From Bacteroidota bacterium (GTDB lineage Bacteria > Bacteroidota > Bacteroidia > Chitinophagales > LD1), in contig JAFDYN010000024.1 in assembly GCA_018267385.1 (NCBI GenBank), positions 1 through 50,036 of the forward strand: a stretch of 50,036 nt of DNA, in the 5' to 3' direction. Both the position numbers and the translations under genes were made by a program. Below, in pieces: positions 42,776-50,036 of the stretch; the first letter of the stretch is position 1, and every line of letters begins with the position of its first letter. The notes below the pieces were generated by a model. The model was not told the DNA's origin, ran no database searches, and saw only the letters and a list, made by a program, of their open reading frames with translations.

Positions 42776-44083
42776 TCAACCTTTATCTGACCTTGCGCCT
42801 TGCTCTGCTGCACGTTGCTCTTTTTCCTTTCTGCGCTCGCGGTCTTTTTGCTCTTTGCGCTCCACTATCTTTTTGGCCACGCTGGCTACGATCTGCTCTT
42901 TCACGGGGCCTTTGCCGCCATATTTTTTGCCATGGCGGAAGCTGTCAAAATACATCTTGGTATACAGCGCAGCTATGGGTGCGCAGCTACCATGATCGAG
43001 GTCTCGGGCCACCCGGCGCAAGGTCACATACCTGGCACCCATTTTTTTCATGGTATTGTATGCTACTATGGCATTGCGTGCGGTGACCTGATGGTCGCTA
43101 TCACAGTAGCATAGCTGTACGGGAGCCTGAGGCACCCAGTCGCATAGGCTGTTTTCGCGCAGGGCTATGCGCAGCGGGTGGTTGCTATCAGCTACAAAGG
43201 CCTTTATAAACTCGTCAGCTATCATGTCCTTTGGGATCAGGGGGAGTTGTTTATCTATGGCCTTGATGCTGTGCTGGCCATCAAAAAGTAGCGGTACCAG
43301 GGAGTCATAAGGGGGTTTGTAGATCTTATTGATATCAGGAACGAAGTGATAGACCTCGTTGAACGAGGACAGGAGGTAAGGCAGATAGTGAGGGCGCGAA
43401 TAAGGGTGAAACATGACCTCGCCCTGCACCCCGCTCATATCATAGGCGCCGCTCATGGGAGAAGAGGCGGTGACGTGCAGCTGGCCGGCGTAGCGTTGCT
43501 CTATTAGTTTGTGTGTGGCGAGGGACGCGTGGCCACCCTGCGAGTAGCCTGTGATAAAGAGCTGGCCGCTGGTGAGTACATGGAGCGAATCACTCAGTTC
43601 ACGCGCAGCGAATATCATGTCTACGCCTGCTTGTGCCTCACTCTCGGCATGCTGGTAGAGGTGAAATTTATCTCCTGTGCCGAGGCCGATATAATCCGGC
43701 TGCATCACAGCGTAGCCATCCATGGCAAAGGCAAGGCAGATGTTTTCCTCACCGCCGGGTTTCAGATTGCGGCCACGGCCTATGCGGGTGCCATGGTCAT
43801 AGAGTAATTCGGCGACAGGTTTTTTTGAGTCGCGGGGCAGGTAGAATAGGCCCGTGGCTTTGATCGTACTGCCGTCGTGCCATTTGGTATAGTACGTGAT
43901 ATCGTAGATGTCTACGGTGTACCGCGCCGGTACCATAGACTTGGGAAGGTGCTTTTTCTCGAGACTGGATTGGAAATCTTCTTTGGACACTGTCTCATAC
44001 AGCGTGCAGGATACGATGTGCTCATGGGCGATGGCTGGCAGTGACGATACGGCCAGCAGCATGGCAAAAACGAGTTTTCTCAT
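42776..44083 (-). CDS. Exported secretory-lipase-like alpha/beta-hydrolase
   Basis: The 435-aa product carries a signal peptide (MRKLVFAMLLAVSSLPAIAH). The alpha/beta-hydrolase core has DHGTRIGRG (oxyanion region, about 97-104), YAVMQPDYIGLGTGD, the nucleophile elbow TGYSQGGHASL with Ser181, CYCDSDHQVTARNA near the expected acid, and LDHGSCAP with the catalytic histidine. This arrangement is like the secretory lipase (LIP) family; bacterial members hydrolyse acylglycerols or other esters. After about residue 405 the tail is Lys/Arg/Glu-rich (KIVERKEQKDRERRKEKEQRAAE), with no T9SS domain. The frame is open to 44119; 44083 begins the signal peptide. It ends 3 bases from the end of the convergent HEAT gene. 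Confidence 0.88.
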   Translation of the reverse strand: MRKLVFAMLLAVSSLPAIAHEHIVSCTLYETVSKEDFQSSLEKKHLPKSMVPARYTVDIYDITYYTKWHDGSTIKATGLFYLPRDSKKPVAELLYDHGTRIGRGRNLKPGGEENICLAFAMDGYAVMQPDYIGLGTGDKFHLYQHAESEAQAGVDMIFAARELSDSLHVLTSGQLFITGYSQGGHASLATHKLIEQRYAGQLHVTASSPMSGAYDMSGVQGEVMFHPYSRPHYLPYLLSSFNEVYHFVPDINKIYKPPYDSLVPLLFDGQHSIKAIDKQLPLIPKDMIADEFIKAFVADSNHPLRIALRENSLCDWVPQAPVQLCYCDSDHQVTARNAIVAYNTMKKMGARYVTLRRVARDLDHGSCAPIAALYTKMYFDSFRHGKKYGGKGPVKEQIVASVAKKIVERKEQKDRERRKEKEQRAAEQGARSDKG

Positions 44084-44218
44084 GATAATATGCATCCCTG
44101 AAAGTAAGCAATCCCTCACTGGGTTGAGGCCCCAAGTGAGGACTTTTAAGTAAAACTAACATGCCTGCGGGGTGTATGTCGCAGCGGCGTATGTCTAATA
44201 TGGCTTTATTTTGCTCTC

Positions 44219-45115
44219 ATGCTACTACGTCCACCCTACCTGCGCGCCGGAGATACGATAGTGATACTCAGCACCGCCCGCAAAGTCACTGTAGAAGAGA
44301 TCACGCCTGCCATTGAGCTTTTTGAGAGCTGGGGGCTGAAGGTACGGCTGGGTAAAACCATCGGCCTGGTGCATCACCAGTTTGCCGGCACGGATGCAGA
44401 GCGCGAGGCAGACCTGCAGGCTGCTGTGAGTGATCCGGACGTCCGTGCCATCATGTGCGCGCGCGGTGGGTATGGCACCGTGCGTATGATGGACAATATA
44501 GACTGGACGGGGCTCCTGTCTCACCCCAAGTGGTTCTGCGGCTTCAGCGATATGACCTATATCCATGTGCACCTCAATCAGACCCTCGGCGTGCAGACCA
44601 TGCACTCTACAGTGCCGGTATTCTTTCCCAAGAATACACCGGGCGCGATAGAGACATTGCGCAAGCAACTTTTTGGTGAGGAGGTGGTGTTTAATTTTCC
44701 GGCGCAGTCGCTCAATCGCACAGGCACGGCCAAGGGTACGCTGATAGGTGGCAACCTTTCGATACTCTATAGTATCACGGGTACAAAGTCGGGCTTCAAT
44801 ACCGCTGGCAAGATCCTCTACCTGGAGGATATAGATGAGTACCTGTATCATGTAGACCGCATGATGATGAACCTCAAACGCTCTGGTAAGCTGCACGGCC
44901 TGGCGGGCCTGATAGTAGGAGGCATGACGGATATGAAGGATAATGCGATCCCATTTGGCAAGAATGCAGAGGAGATCATCGCGGAGCATGTGTCGGAGTT
45001 TAGCTATCCGGTATGCTTTGGTTTTCCCGCAGGGCATATAGCTGACAATAATACTATCGTGCTGGGCAAAGTGACCCGCATGGAGGTAAGCCTGCAAGAG
45101 GTGACCGTTATCTAA
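44219..45115 (+). CDS. LD-carboxypeptidase, peptidase S66
   Basis: Cytosolic serine peptidase that removes the terminal D-alanine from the tetrapeptide of recycled murein (LdcA-type). The 298-aa product has the family core: GDTIVILSTARK near the N-terminus, IMCARGGYGTVRMMDNIDW (about 78-96), and KWFCGFSDMTYIHVHLN with the nucleophile Ser110. VFNFPAQSLNRTGTAKGTLIGGNLSIL, ILYLEDIDEYLYHVDRMM with the catalytic Glu, and FGFPAGHIADNNTIVLG with the catalytic His follow. All three members of the Ser-Glu-His triad are present. pnuC begins 10 bases downstream and the kinase gene overlaps pnuC by 11 bases, so the three form one operon. Murein recycling and pyridine salvage have no obvious functional link. 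Confidence 0.94.
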   Translation: MLLRPPYLRAGDTIVILSTARKVTVEEITPAIELFESWGLKVRLGKTIGLVHHQFAGTDAEREADLQAAVSDPDVRAIMCARGGYGTVRMMDNIDWTGLLSHPKWFCGFSDMTYIHVHLNQTLGVQTMHSTVPVFFPKNTPGAIETLRKQLFGEEVVFNFPAQSLNRTGTAKGTLIGGNLSILYSITGTKSGFNTAGKILYLEDIDEYLYHVDRMMMNLKRSGKLHGLAGLIVGGMTDMKDNAIPFGKNAEEIIAEHVSEFSYPVCFGFPAGHIADNNTIVLGKVTRMEVSLQEVTVI

Positions 45116-45125
45116 ACTCGAGATC

Positions 45126-45695
45126 ATGTCCTATAGTCAATGGCTGGAAATAGTGGTGGTAGTGCTGGGCCTGCTGTACATAGTGCTCATAGCTATAGAG
45201 GTGCGGGCAGGGTGGATAGCGGGCGTGATAGGGTCGGCGCTCTTTGTAGTAAGCAATATCTATCAGCACCTGTACATGGATATGGTGCTGAATAGCTACT
45301 ACGTATGGGCAGGTATCTATGGCTGGTATATGTGGGGGCGCAAGGATGATGGCGAGGCACTGCCGGTGGCAAATATCCCTAAACAGCTTTTTGCCGTTTT
45401 GCTGGCGGGCAGCGCGGTCCTGACGGTGGCCTTTGGATACGGGCTGAGTCAGTTTACTAATAACTCGCTGCCATATCTTGATGCCGGTGTGACTATACTG
45501 AGCTTCCTGGCTACGTGGATGTCCACACGCAAATATATAGAGAACTGGTTGGTCTGGCTGGTGGCAGACCCGCTGGCTGTCATATTATATTACTACAAGG
45601 GAGGGATGTTTTACCCAATGCTATTTGCCATCTATACGGGTATGGCGGCATACGGCTACCTCTCCTGGCGCAAACACATGAAGAATGGCATATAG
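45126..45695 (+). CDS. pnuC: Nicotinamide riboside transporter PnuC
   Basis: The 189-aa inner-membrane protein facilitates uptake of nicotinamide riboside, which is trapped inside by phosphorylation. It shows about seven hydrophobic segments: WLEIVVVVLGLLYIVLIAIEV (6-26), WIAGVIGSALFVVSN, YYVWAGIYGWYMW (the conserved YxxxxxYGWxxW motif), LLAGSAVLTVAFGYG, DAGVTILSFLATWMSTRK (conserved D..ts..sf.at..m.rk), ENWLVWLVADPLAVILYYYKGG and YTGMAAYGYLSWRK. The last two carry the PnuC hallmark (ENWxxWxxxDxxxxxxYxxxG). It overlaps the riboside kinase gene by 11 bases, tightly linking uptake and trapping. Confidence 0.95.
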   Translation: MSYSQWLEIVVVVLGLLYIVLIAIEVRAGWIAGVIGSALFVVSNIYQHLYMDMVLNSYYVWAGIYGWYMWGRKDDGEALPVANIPKQLFAVLLAGSAVLTVAFGYGLSQFTNNSLPYLDAGVTILSFLATWMSTRKYIENWLVWLVADPLAVILYYYKGGMFYPMLFAIYTGMAAYGYLSWRKHMKNGI

Positions 45696-46203
45696 AGTAG
45701 CGATCACGGGGCCGGAGTCTACCGGCAAGACCTCACTGGTACGCCAGCTGGCAGAGCTGTATGATACCGCGTATGTGCCTGAGTATGCCCGTGAGTACCT
45801 GGACAAGAATGGGATGAACTACGGCTATGAAGATGTGCTCAAAATGGCGCGTGGTCAGATGGAGCTGGAGCGCCAGATGCTGGCCAGGGCCAATCAGGTC
45901 CTGCTATCTGATACAGAGCTGATCAACTATAAGATATGGCTGGCGCATCGTGGCTGGGAAGTGCCATCATGGATCACCGATCATATCCGCAGCAGTCGCT
46001 ATGACCTGTACCTGCTCACGGATGTAGACCTACCATGGATAGCAGATGGCCAGCGCGCCAATCCTAATGACAGGGAGCTGCTCTTTTATCGTTTTCAGGA
46101 GGAGCTGGATGCGATAGAGGCCGACTATGCTATCATATCAGGCCAGGGCGTACTGCGGCTGGACAATGCCATCAGCACGATAGAAGAATACCTGAAGCTC
46201 TAG
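45685..46203 (+). CDS. Nicotinamide riboside kinase (NadR kinase domain)
   Basis: The 172-aa P-loop kinase makes nicotinamide mononucleotide from nicotinamide riboside. It has the Walker A site TGPESTGKTSLVRQL (residues 8-22), YVPEYAREYLDKN (the substrate-binding YVPEY.R motif of NadR), a QMELERQML helix, VLLSDTELINYKIW (Walker B-like strand) and YDLYLLTDVDLPWIADGQRANPNDRELLF with the LID region. Only the C-terminal kinase domain of NadR is present; the NMN adenylyltransferase and helix-turn-helix parts are missing, so it is a stand-alone kinase. pnuC lies immediately upstream. Start ATG 45685 overlaps the end of pnuC. The stop codon overlaps that of the convergent GH25 gene within the palindrome CTAG. 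Confidence 0.93.
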   Translation: MAYRVAITGPESTGKTSLVRQLAELYDTAYVPEYAREYLDKNGMNYGYEDVLKMARGQMELERQMLARANQVLLSDTELINYKIWLAHRGWEVPSWITDHIRSSRYDLYLLTDVDLPWIADGQRANPNDRELLFYRFQEELDAIEADYAIISGQGVLRLDNAISTIEEYLKL

Positions 46204-47042
46204 CGGCTGTCTGATGGCCTGATGACAGGACCGGTACGAACAAGGATGCTCTGCAGCTCTATCAGATCACCATTAAATACATCTGCATCGACCTTCTGGT
46301 CATAGCCGAGCATCATGGCCTTATCATTGTGCTGCCAGAAGAGCCAGTGGACCTCATCAGAGATATTGATCTCATCTACATAGTAGTGAGCCACCCAGAA
46401 GTAGTGGTCAGGAAAATCATCTGAGAGGTAGTCTTCTATGAAGTTGATATTGGAGTAGATGATTGGCTTGCAGCCGTATTTCTTTTCGAGTAGTTGTGAC
46501 ATGGTTTTCACACCGTCTACTATTTCCTGTTTGCTTTTGCCGCGTGTATCCTCTATATCTATCACCGGGGGCAGGTCTCCCTCCTGCAGTTTGACAGAAG
46601 AGATGAAGTTTTCTGCCTGGCGCCTTGAGTCCATGTCTGCCATGTAATAATGGTACGCACCGCACAGCAGTTTGCGGTCGTGCGCGTCCTCCCAGTTGCC
46701 CTCAAAGGCCGGATCCTCCGACCAGGCACCTTGCGTGGCCTTCATAAAGACAAAGGCAAAATTGACCGTATCGCCATCCACATCTACTGTACGCAGGTTT
46801 TCCCAATTGAAATCCTCCTGGTAATGAGAAATGTCGATGCCATGTATAGCAAAGCCTGCGGGAAAGGAAATGGCATGAAACTGCCCGGGGTGATAGGGGC
46901 GGAGGTGCCTGCGAAAAACACGGTAGACCTTATAGCCAAAACGTATGATAGGCTTGTGGTAATAAAAGATGGCATACAGGCTCACTATGAAGACCAGTGA
47001 AACCACTGCTGCCCGCTCCCATCTGATCTTTCGCCTTGCCAT
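46200..47042 (-). CDS. Membrane-anchored GH25 lysozyme-like protein
   Basis: The 280-aa product has an N-terminal basic stretch and one transmembrane segment (AAVVSLVFIVSLYAIFYY, residues 11-28), followed by a single glycoside hydrolase family 25 domain. It carries the family motifs IDISHYQ (69-75), NFAFVFMKATQG (94-105), GAYHYYMADMDSR (128-140), PPVIDIEDTRG (158-168, with the catalytic Asp162 and Glu164), PIIYSNINFIEDYL and HWLFWQHNDKAMM. It probably cleaves murein from the periplasmic side while anchored to the inner membrane. Length of the catalytic domain (about 200 aa) is normal. Single gene, convergent with the riboside kinase gene. No promoter was recognised. Confidence 0.93.
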   Translation of the reverse strand: MARRKIRWERAAVVSLVFIVSLYAIFYYHKPIIRFGYKVYRVFRRHLRPYHPGQFHAISFPAGFAIHGIDISHYQEDFNWENLRTVDVDGDTVNFAFVFMKATQGAWSEDPAFEGNWEDAHDRKLLCGAYHYYMADMDSRRQAENFISSVKLQEGDLPPVIDIEDTRGKSKQEIVDGVKTMSQLLEKKYGCKPIIYSNINFIEDYLSDDFPDHYFWVAHYYVDEINISDEVHWLFWQHNDKAMMLGYDQKVDADVFNGDLIELQSILVRTGPVIRPSDSR

Positions 47043-47142
47043 GTACTGTGATAAACATAACGGATATTTCCAATTCCAGTATGTGAGAAAGCTAAATTTT
47101 CAGAGGCGTTAAAAAGTAGTTAAAACCTTGAAAAAAAGTTTT

Positions 47143-47170
47143 TTGGATCACGATTTTCTAAATACCTTTA
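47143..47170 (+). promoter_or_regulatory. Possible promoter of the metal-trafficking operon
   Basis: TTG (47143-47145) and TACCTTTA (47163-47170) are 17 bases apart, one base off the -7 consensus and two off the usual spacing. It would start transcription within a few bases of ATG 47178, giving a leaderless or near-leaderless mRNA. Confidence 0.35.
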
Positions 47171-47177
47171 GGTTACC

Positions 47178-47558
47178 ATGAGAAAAGCCGCGGCTATACT
47201 GGTACTGGTGCTGTACATTCTCTCCTCCTCCGGAGTGGCTGTCAAGGCGCACTACTGCTGCGGCAAACTGAAGTCTATCCACCTTGTCCTCAACAATGGC
47301 GAGGATAAAGGGTGCAACAAAAATTGCTGCCAGGACAAATTAGCTTTCTATAAAGTCAGCGATACAGAGCATAGTACCAGCATTATTACCTTCAGCCCCT
47401 CGCTGGATAAGATTTTCTATCAGGTCAGCTATATAGTAAAGACATGTATCGAGCCGTATCCGGCCACGACCTGTGTGTCATCGCTGGCATATTGTGCAGA
47501 CTCTCCACCTTCTGCGGAGAAGGACATTCTGGTCTCTATCCGGGTTTTGCGTATTTAA
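47178..47558 (+). CDS. HYC_CC_PP family exported protein
   Basis: The 126-aa product is a small exported or membrane-anchored cysteine-rich protein. A signal peptide (MRKAAAILVLVLYILSSSGVAVKA) is followed by AHYCCGKLKSIHLVL (HYC motif at residues 25-27), then CNKNCCQDKLAFYKV with a second cysteine cluster (CC at 50-51), and DSPPSAEKDILVSIRVLRI, which has the PP. These motifs define the family known by that name. Metal binding by the cysteines is likely but not established. It is the first gene of a likely operon with an exported HMA-domain protein (99-base gap with two hairpins) and a TonB-dependent receptor. Confidence 0.82.
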   Translation: MRKAAAILVLVLYILSSSGVAVKAHYCCGKLKSIHLVLNNGEDKGCNKNCCQDKLAFYKVSDTEHSTSIITFSPSLDKIFYQVSYIVKTCIEPYPATTCVSSLAYCADSPPSAEKDILVSIRVLRI

Positions 47559-47579
47559 ACTTTTGCTTGTATAACAGGG

Positions 47580-47624
47580 ACTCATCCCAGTGATGAGCGT
47601 ATAGCATCTGCCGAATAGCGGCAG
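47580..47624 (+). other. Two small hairpins between metal-operon genes
   Basis: CTCATC-CCAGT-GATGAG (47581-47597) and CTGCCG-AATAG-CGGCAG (47608-47624) lie between the first two genes of the operon. Neither is followed by a T-tract. They may modulate processing or expression of the downstream genes. Confidence 0.4.
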
Positions 47625-47657
47625 CATATCAGTTTATATTCAAAGCAAAAGATCAAA

Positions 47658-48017
47658 ATGAAAAAGCATATCAAAATAATAGCGCTGTTGTTTATCGTGA
47701 TAGCATCTGTGGTAGATGCATCGGCAGCAGGAAAAACGAGAAAAGACTCCTTCAAAGTATCCGGCAACTGCGGCATGTGCAAAGCCAATATAGAGGGCAG
47801 CCTCAAAGTAAATGGCGTGGAGGCCGCCATGTGGAATCCCGACACTAAAAACCTGCAGGTGAAATATGATCCTGCCGTAATATCACTGGAGCAGATACAC
47901 CATCTGGTGTCTGCTGCCGGCTATGATACTGACACAGAGAAAGCGGATTCTGCGGCGTATACCCAGCTGGAGAAATGCTGCCAGTACAGGGGCAAAAATA
48001 AGTGCGACCATGACTAA
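47658..48017 (+). CDS. Exported heavy-metal-associated (HMA) domain protein
   Basis: The 119-aa product carries a signal peptide (MKKHIKIIALLFIVIASVVDASA) and an HMA domain (about 31-97) with the metal site GNCGMC (residues 36-41, CxxC as C38/C41) in SFKVSGNCGMCKANIEGSLK. DTKNLQVKYDPAVISLEQIHHLVSAAGYD completes the ferredoxin-like fold. The tail LEKCCQYRGKNKCDHD adds three cysteines and a terminal His, suggesting a second metal-binding site. Copper(I) is the usual ligand of periplasmic CxxC HMA domains; it has not been shown here. It overlaps the start of the TonB-dependent receptor gene by 8 bases, so the two should be translationally coupled. Confidence 0.88.
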   Translation: MKKHIKIIALLFIVIASVVDASAAGKTRKDSFKVSGNCGMCKANIEGSLKVNGVEAAMWNPDTKNLQVKYDPAVISLEQIHHLVSAAGYDTDTEKADSAAYTQLEKCCQYRGKNKCDHD

Positions 48018-50001
48018 ATACCTGTATCTGCTCGCAGCGGGTATAGGTCCTCTCATTGCATCAGCTCAAAGCTCAGCCTTTGACACGACGCAGCATATGA
48101 ATACTGTGGAGGTGGTGCGCAAGCAGGCTACCCGCATGGACCATGCCATAGGCAATGTGGAGATCATCAACTCCGGTGCGCTGCTCAAAGACGCCTGCTG
48201 CAACCTCAGCGAGAGTTTCGTCAATACGGCCTCTATAGATGTGACCTACTCTGATGCCGTGAGCGGGGCCAAAGAAGTACGTATGCTCGGCCTGGATGGC
48301 ACCTACTCACAGACGCTGATAGAGAATGTGCCCGGCATACGCGGTCTGGGCAATACCTTTGGCATGAGCTATATGCCGGGTCCGTGGATGCAAAGCATAC
48401 AGGTCAATAAGGGCGCAGGCAGTGTGCTCAATGGCTTTGAATCTGTGACGGGGCAACTGAATATCGAGCTGAAGAAACCACAGGCTGCGGAGAAGCTATA
48501 TGCAAATGTGTTTCTCAATCAGGACCTGCGGGCAGAGGCCAATATGTATACAGCGCAAAAGCTGAAGAATGAAAAGTGGAGTACCATGCTGCTCACCCAT
48601 GGGCAGTATAACTGGTTTGGGATGGACTTCAATCACGATGGCTTCCTGGATAATCCGTTGGTGGGTGAGGGCAATATTATGAACCGCTGGACCTATCAGA
48701 ATGGTAGGGGCTTCACCTTTATCTCTGCCTTGGATGTGATGGGAGAGGATCGGAGAGGAGGACAACTGAAATATGATTTCGGTAAGGACAAGTTTGCGCA
48801 GAACTACTGGGGAATGCGGCTCCGCACTATCCATACGGATGTCTGGGCTAAGACAGGGTTTACACTGAATGAGAAGTCAAGTATCGGTGTGCAGTACAAA
48901 TACTACTATCATGATCAGTCCGGCTTCATAGGCAGACGAGACTACCATGTCAGGGAGCATTTTGGCTATATCAATTTTATCTTTCAGCATGCTTATGTCA
49001 AGGGCTCTGCAGATGACCTGATCAAAGTCGGTGCGTCGCTGCAAACGGGGCAGACCACGGAGCGATTTGACACGTTAGGGTATAGGCGTACGGAGGTCAT
49101 ACCCGGCATCTTCGCTGAGGCCAGTTATGCATATAAGCGTAAACTCTCGCTGAGTGCTGGTATGCGCGCAGACTACCATACGCTGTATGGCCCTTTCTGG
49201 TCGCCGAGGTTTAACCTGAAGTGGAATATCTTGTATTACCTGAGTCTACGTGTTTCTGCCGGTCATGGCTACCATGTGCCAGTGCCCTTCGCAGAGAATT
49301 ATGGCCTGCTGGCGAGTAACCGCGACATCTCGATGCAGAACAATCTGCGCCCCGAACGGGCGTGGAACTATGGCGCTAACCTGACCTATAAGTTCTTCCT
49401 CGACTTTCGGGAGGGATCGATCAGTGTAGATTTCTATCGCACGGATTTTACCAATCAGCTGATCGTGGATATGGAGGATGTAAGGCAATTGAAGTTTTAT
49501 AATCTCTCAGGCAAGTCGTACAGCAACTCGATGCAGGCCGAGATACAATATGAGGTAGTCAAGAACTTTGATGTCAAGCTGGCTTATAAGTTTGATGATG
49601 TGAAGTCTACCTATAGCGGTGTGCTGAAGCAGACACCGTATCATCCGCGTCATAAGGGGTTAGCGTCGCTCGAGTATGTGACAAAGAATAAGCAATGGCG
49701 TTTCAACACATCTTTCACCTGGTATGGTAAAGCGCGGATACCAGACACGAGTCCGAATGATGCAGTCAATCAACGTTCCTTGGTTTCAAAAGATTATTTC
49801 CTGATGAATACGCAGATCACCTATACGCTGAAGAAGAAGTGGGACTTCTATATCGGCGGGGAAAATATCCTGAATCAGACACAGTCGCGGGCGATCATCG
49901 CAAATGATGCGCCATTCAGCAAGCAGTTTGATGCATCTATGATCTGGGGGCAGATACGTGGGGCAATGGTATTTGCGGGATTCCGGGTGAATATTAAGTG
50001 A
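48010..50001 (+). CDS. TonB-dependent outer-membrane receptor (metal/copper-linked type)
   Basis: The 663-aa beta-barrel receptor takes up a substrate across the outer membrane with TonB energy. A signal peptide (MTKYLYLLAAGIGPLIASAQ) leads into the plug domain (about 35-170: VEVVRKQATRMDHAIGNVEII, LKDACCNLSESFVNTASIDVTYSDAVSGAKEVRMLGLDGTYSQTLIENVPG, SIQVNKGAGSVLNGFESVTGQLNIELK) and the barrel to the C-terminal FRVNIK. The plug has a pair of cysteines (DACCNLSE), seen in the copper- or metal-linked receptors of this operon type. The N-terminal carboxypeptidase-regulatory-like domain of SusC proteins is missing. The frame is open to 47923, but it overlaps the HMA gene; ATG 48010 gives the signal peptide. 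Ligand unproven. Only 35 bases follow its end. Confidence 0.92.
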   Translation: MTKYLYLLAAGIGPLIASAQSSAFDTTQHMNTVEVVRKQATRMDHAIGNVEIINSGALLKDACCNLSESFVNTASIDVTYSDAVSGAKEVRMLGLDGTYSQTLIENVPGIRGLGNTFGMSYMPGPWMQSIQVNKGAGSVLNGFESVTGQLNIELKKPQAAEKLYANVFLNQDLRAEANMYTAQKLKNEKWSTMLLTHGQYNWFGMDFNHDGFLDNPLVGEGNIMNRWTYQNGRGFTFISALDVMGEDRRGGQLKYDFGKDKFAQNYWGMRLRTIHTDVWAKTGFTLNEKSSIGVQYKYYYHDQSGFIGRRDYHVREHFGYINFIFQHAYVKGSADDLIKVGASLQTGQTTERFDTLGYRRTEVIPGIFAEASYAYKRKLSLSAGMRADYHTLYGPFWSPRFNLKWNILYYLSLRVSAGHGYHVPVPFAENYGLLASNRDISMQNNLRPERAWNYGANLTYKFFLDFREGSISVDFYRTDFTNQLIVDMEDVRQLKFYNLSGKSYSNSMQAEIQYEVVKNFDVKLAYKFDDVKSTYSGVLKQTPYHPRHKGLASLEYVTKNKQWRFNTSFTWYGKARIPDTSPNDAVNQRSLVSKDYFLMNTQITYTLKKKWDFYIGGENILNQTQSRAIIANDAPFSKQFDASMIWGQIRGAMVFAGFRVNIK

Positions 50002-50036
50002 TTTCACCGCAAAGATTTCTATGTTACAGAACAAGC

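Noticed and set aside
44225..45127. 300-aa minus-strand open frame opposite the S66 peptidase
   Set aside because: Sense frame carries a complete Ser-Glu-His family signature; the antisense protein has none.
47923..48009. Extension of the TonB receptor to 47923
   Set aside because: The region encodes the end of the HMA protein in another frame; the signal peptide begins at 48010.

Overview
The window looks like a chromosomal piece of a Bacteroidota member, most likely of the Chitinophagales/Chitinophagaceae kind. The evidence is four exported proteins with type IX secretion (T9SS) C-terminal sorting domains, a compact 288-aa RpoD/SigA-type sigma factor, one exact match to the Bacteroidota promoter consensus (TTG-N19-TAnnTTTG), a signal-peptide HMA / HYC-CC / TonB-receptor metal locus, and several families of dispersed palindromic intergenic repeats. 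No prophage, plasmid, IS element, CRISPR array or rRNA operon was recognised. One tRNA gene, Arg(CCU), is present.

Layout. 0-6.5 kb: a small membrane protein, a hotdog thioesterase-like protein, a sigma factor, tsaE, alanine dehydrogenase, a degenerate arginase-fold protein of the Bacteroidota 'formimidoylglutamase' type, and an orphan protein resembling phage terminase small subunits. 6.7-15.1 kb: a carotenoid/retinol-type FAD oxidoreductase, a PKD + Kazal T9SS protein, an AidB-like acyl-CoA dehydrogenase, a secreted glycoside-hydrolase-like protein and a small exported protein. 15.4-20.3 kb: the rimP-nusA-infB translation/transcription operon behind a consensus promoter and a terminator-like leader hairpin. 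20.4-23.5 kb: small, partly AT-rich orphan genes, a TfoX-N protein and a YihY/BrkB membrane protein. 23.6-33.4 kb: two tandem paralogous giant secreted proteins (1660 and 1572 aa) with glycine-rich blocks, SprB-like modules, TICxG...GCDS repeats and almost identical T9SS tails. 33.5-36.2 kb: a 2-Cys peroxiredoxin and an Nramp transporter fused to a UspA domain. 36.2-41.9 kb (minus strand): sugar-nucleotide epimerase and glycosyltransferase (overlapping pair), tRNA-Arg, a T9SS esterase and metG. 42.0-47.0 kb: a HEAT-repeat protein, a secretory lipase-like hydrolase, an S66 peptidase-pnuC-nicotinamide riboside kinase operon and a membrane-anchored GH25 lysozyme-like protein. 47.2-50.0 kb: a metal-handling operon (HYC_CC protein, exported HMA protein, TonB-dependent receptor).

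How the parts fit. Core information processing (sigma factor, TsaE, RimP/NusA/IF-2, MetG, tRNA-Arg) is interleaved with cell-envelope and secretion functions. The two giant tandem proteins, the Kazal/PKD protein and the esterase depend on a T9SS encoded elsewhere. PnuC plus the kinase form a two-step nicotinamide riboside salvage route, and the HYC_CC/HMA/TonB genes look like one envelope metal-trafficking unit, probably for copper. Non-coding DNA in the first 15.4 kb is unusually rich in repeats: at least five families (called A-E here) occupy nearly every gap there, and are almost absent from the rest. All positions, motifs and repeat comparisons were read by eye; family assignments come from recalled motifs, not database searches.
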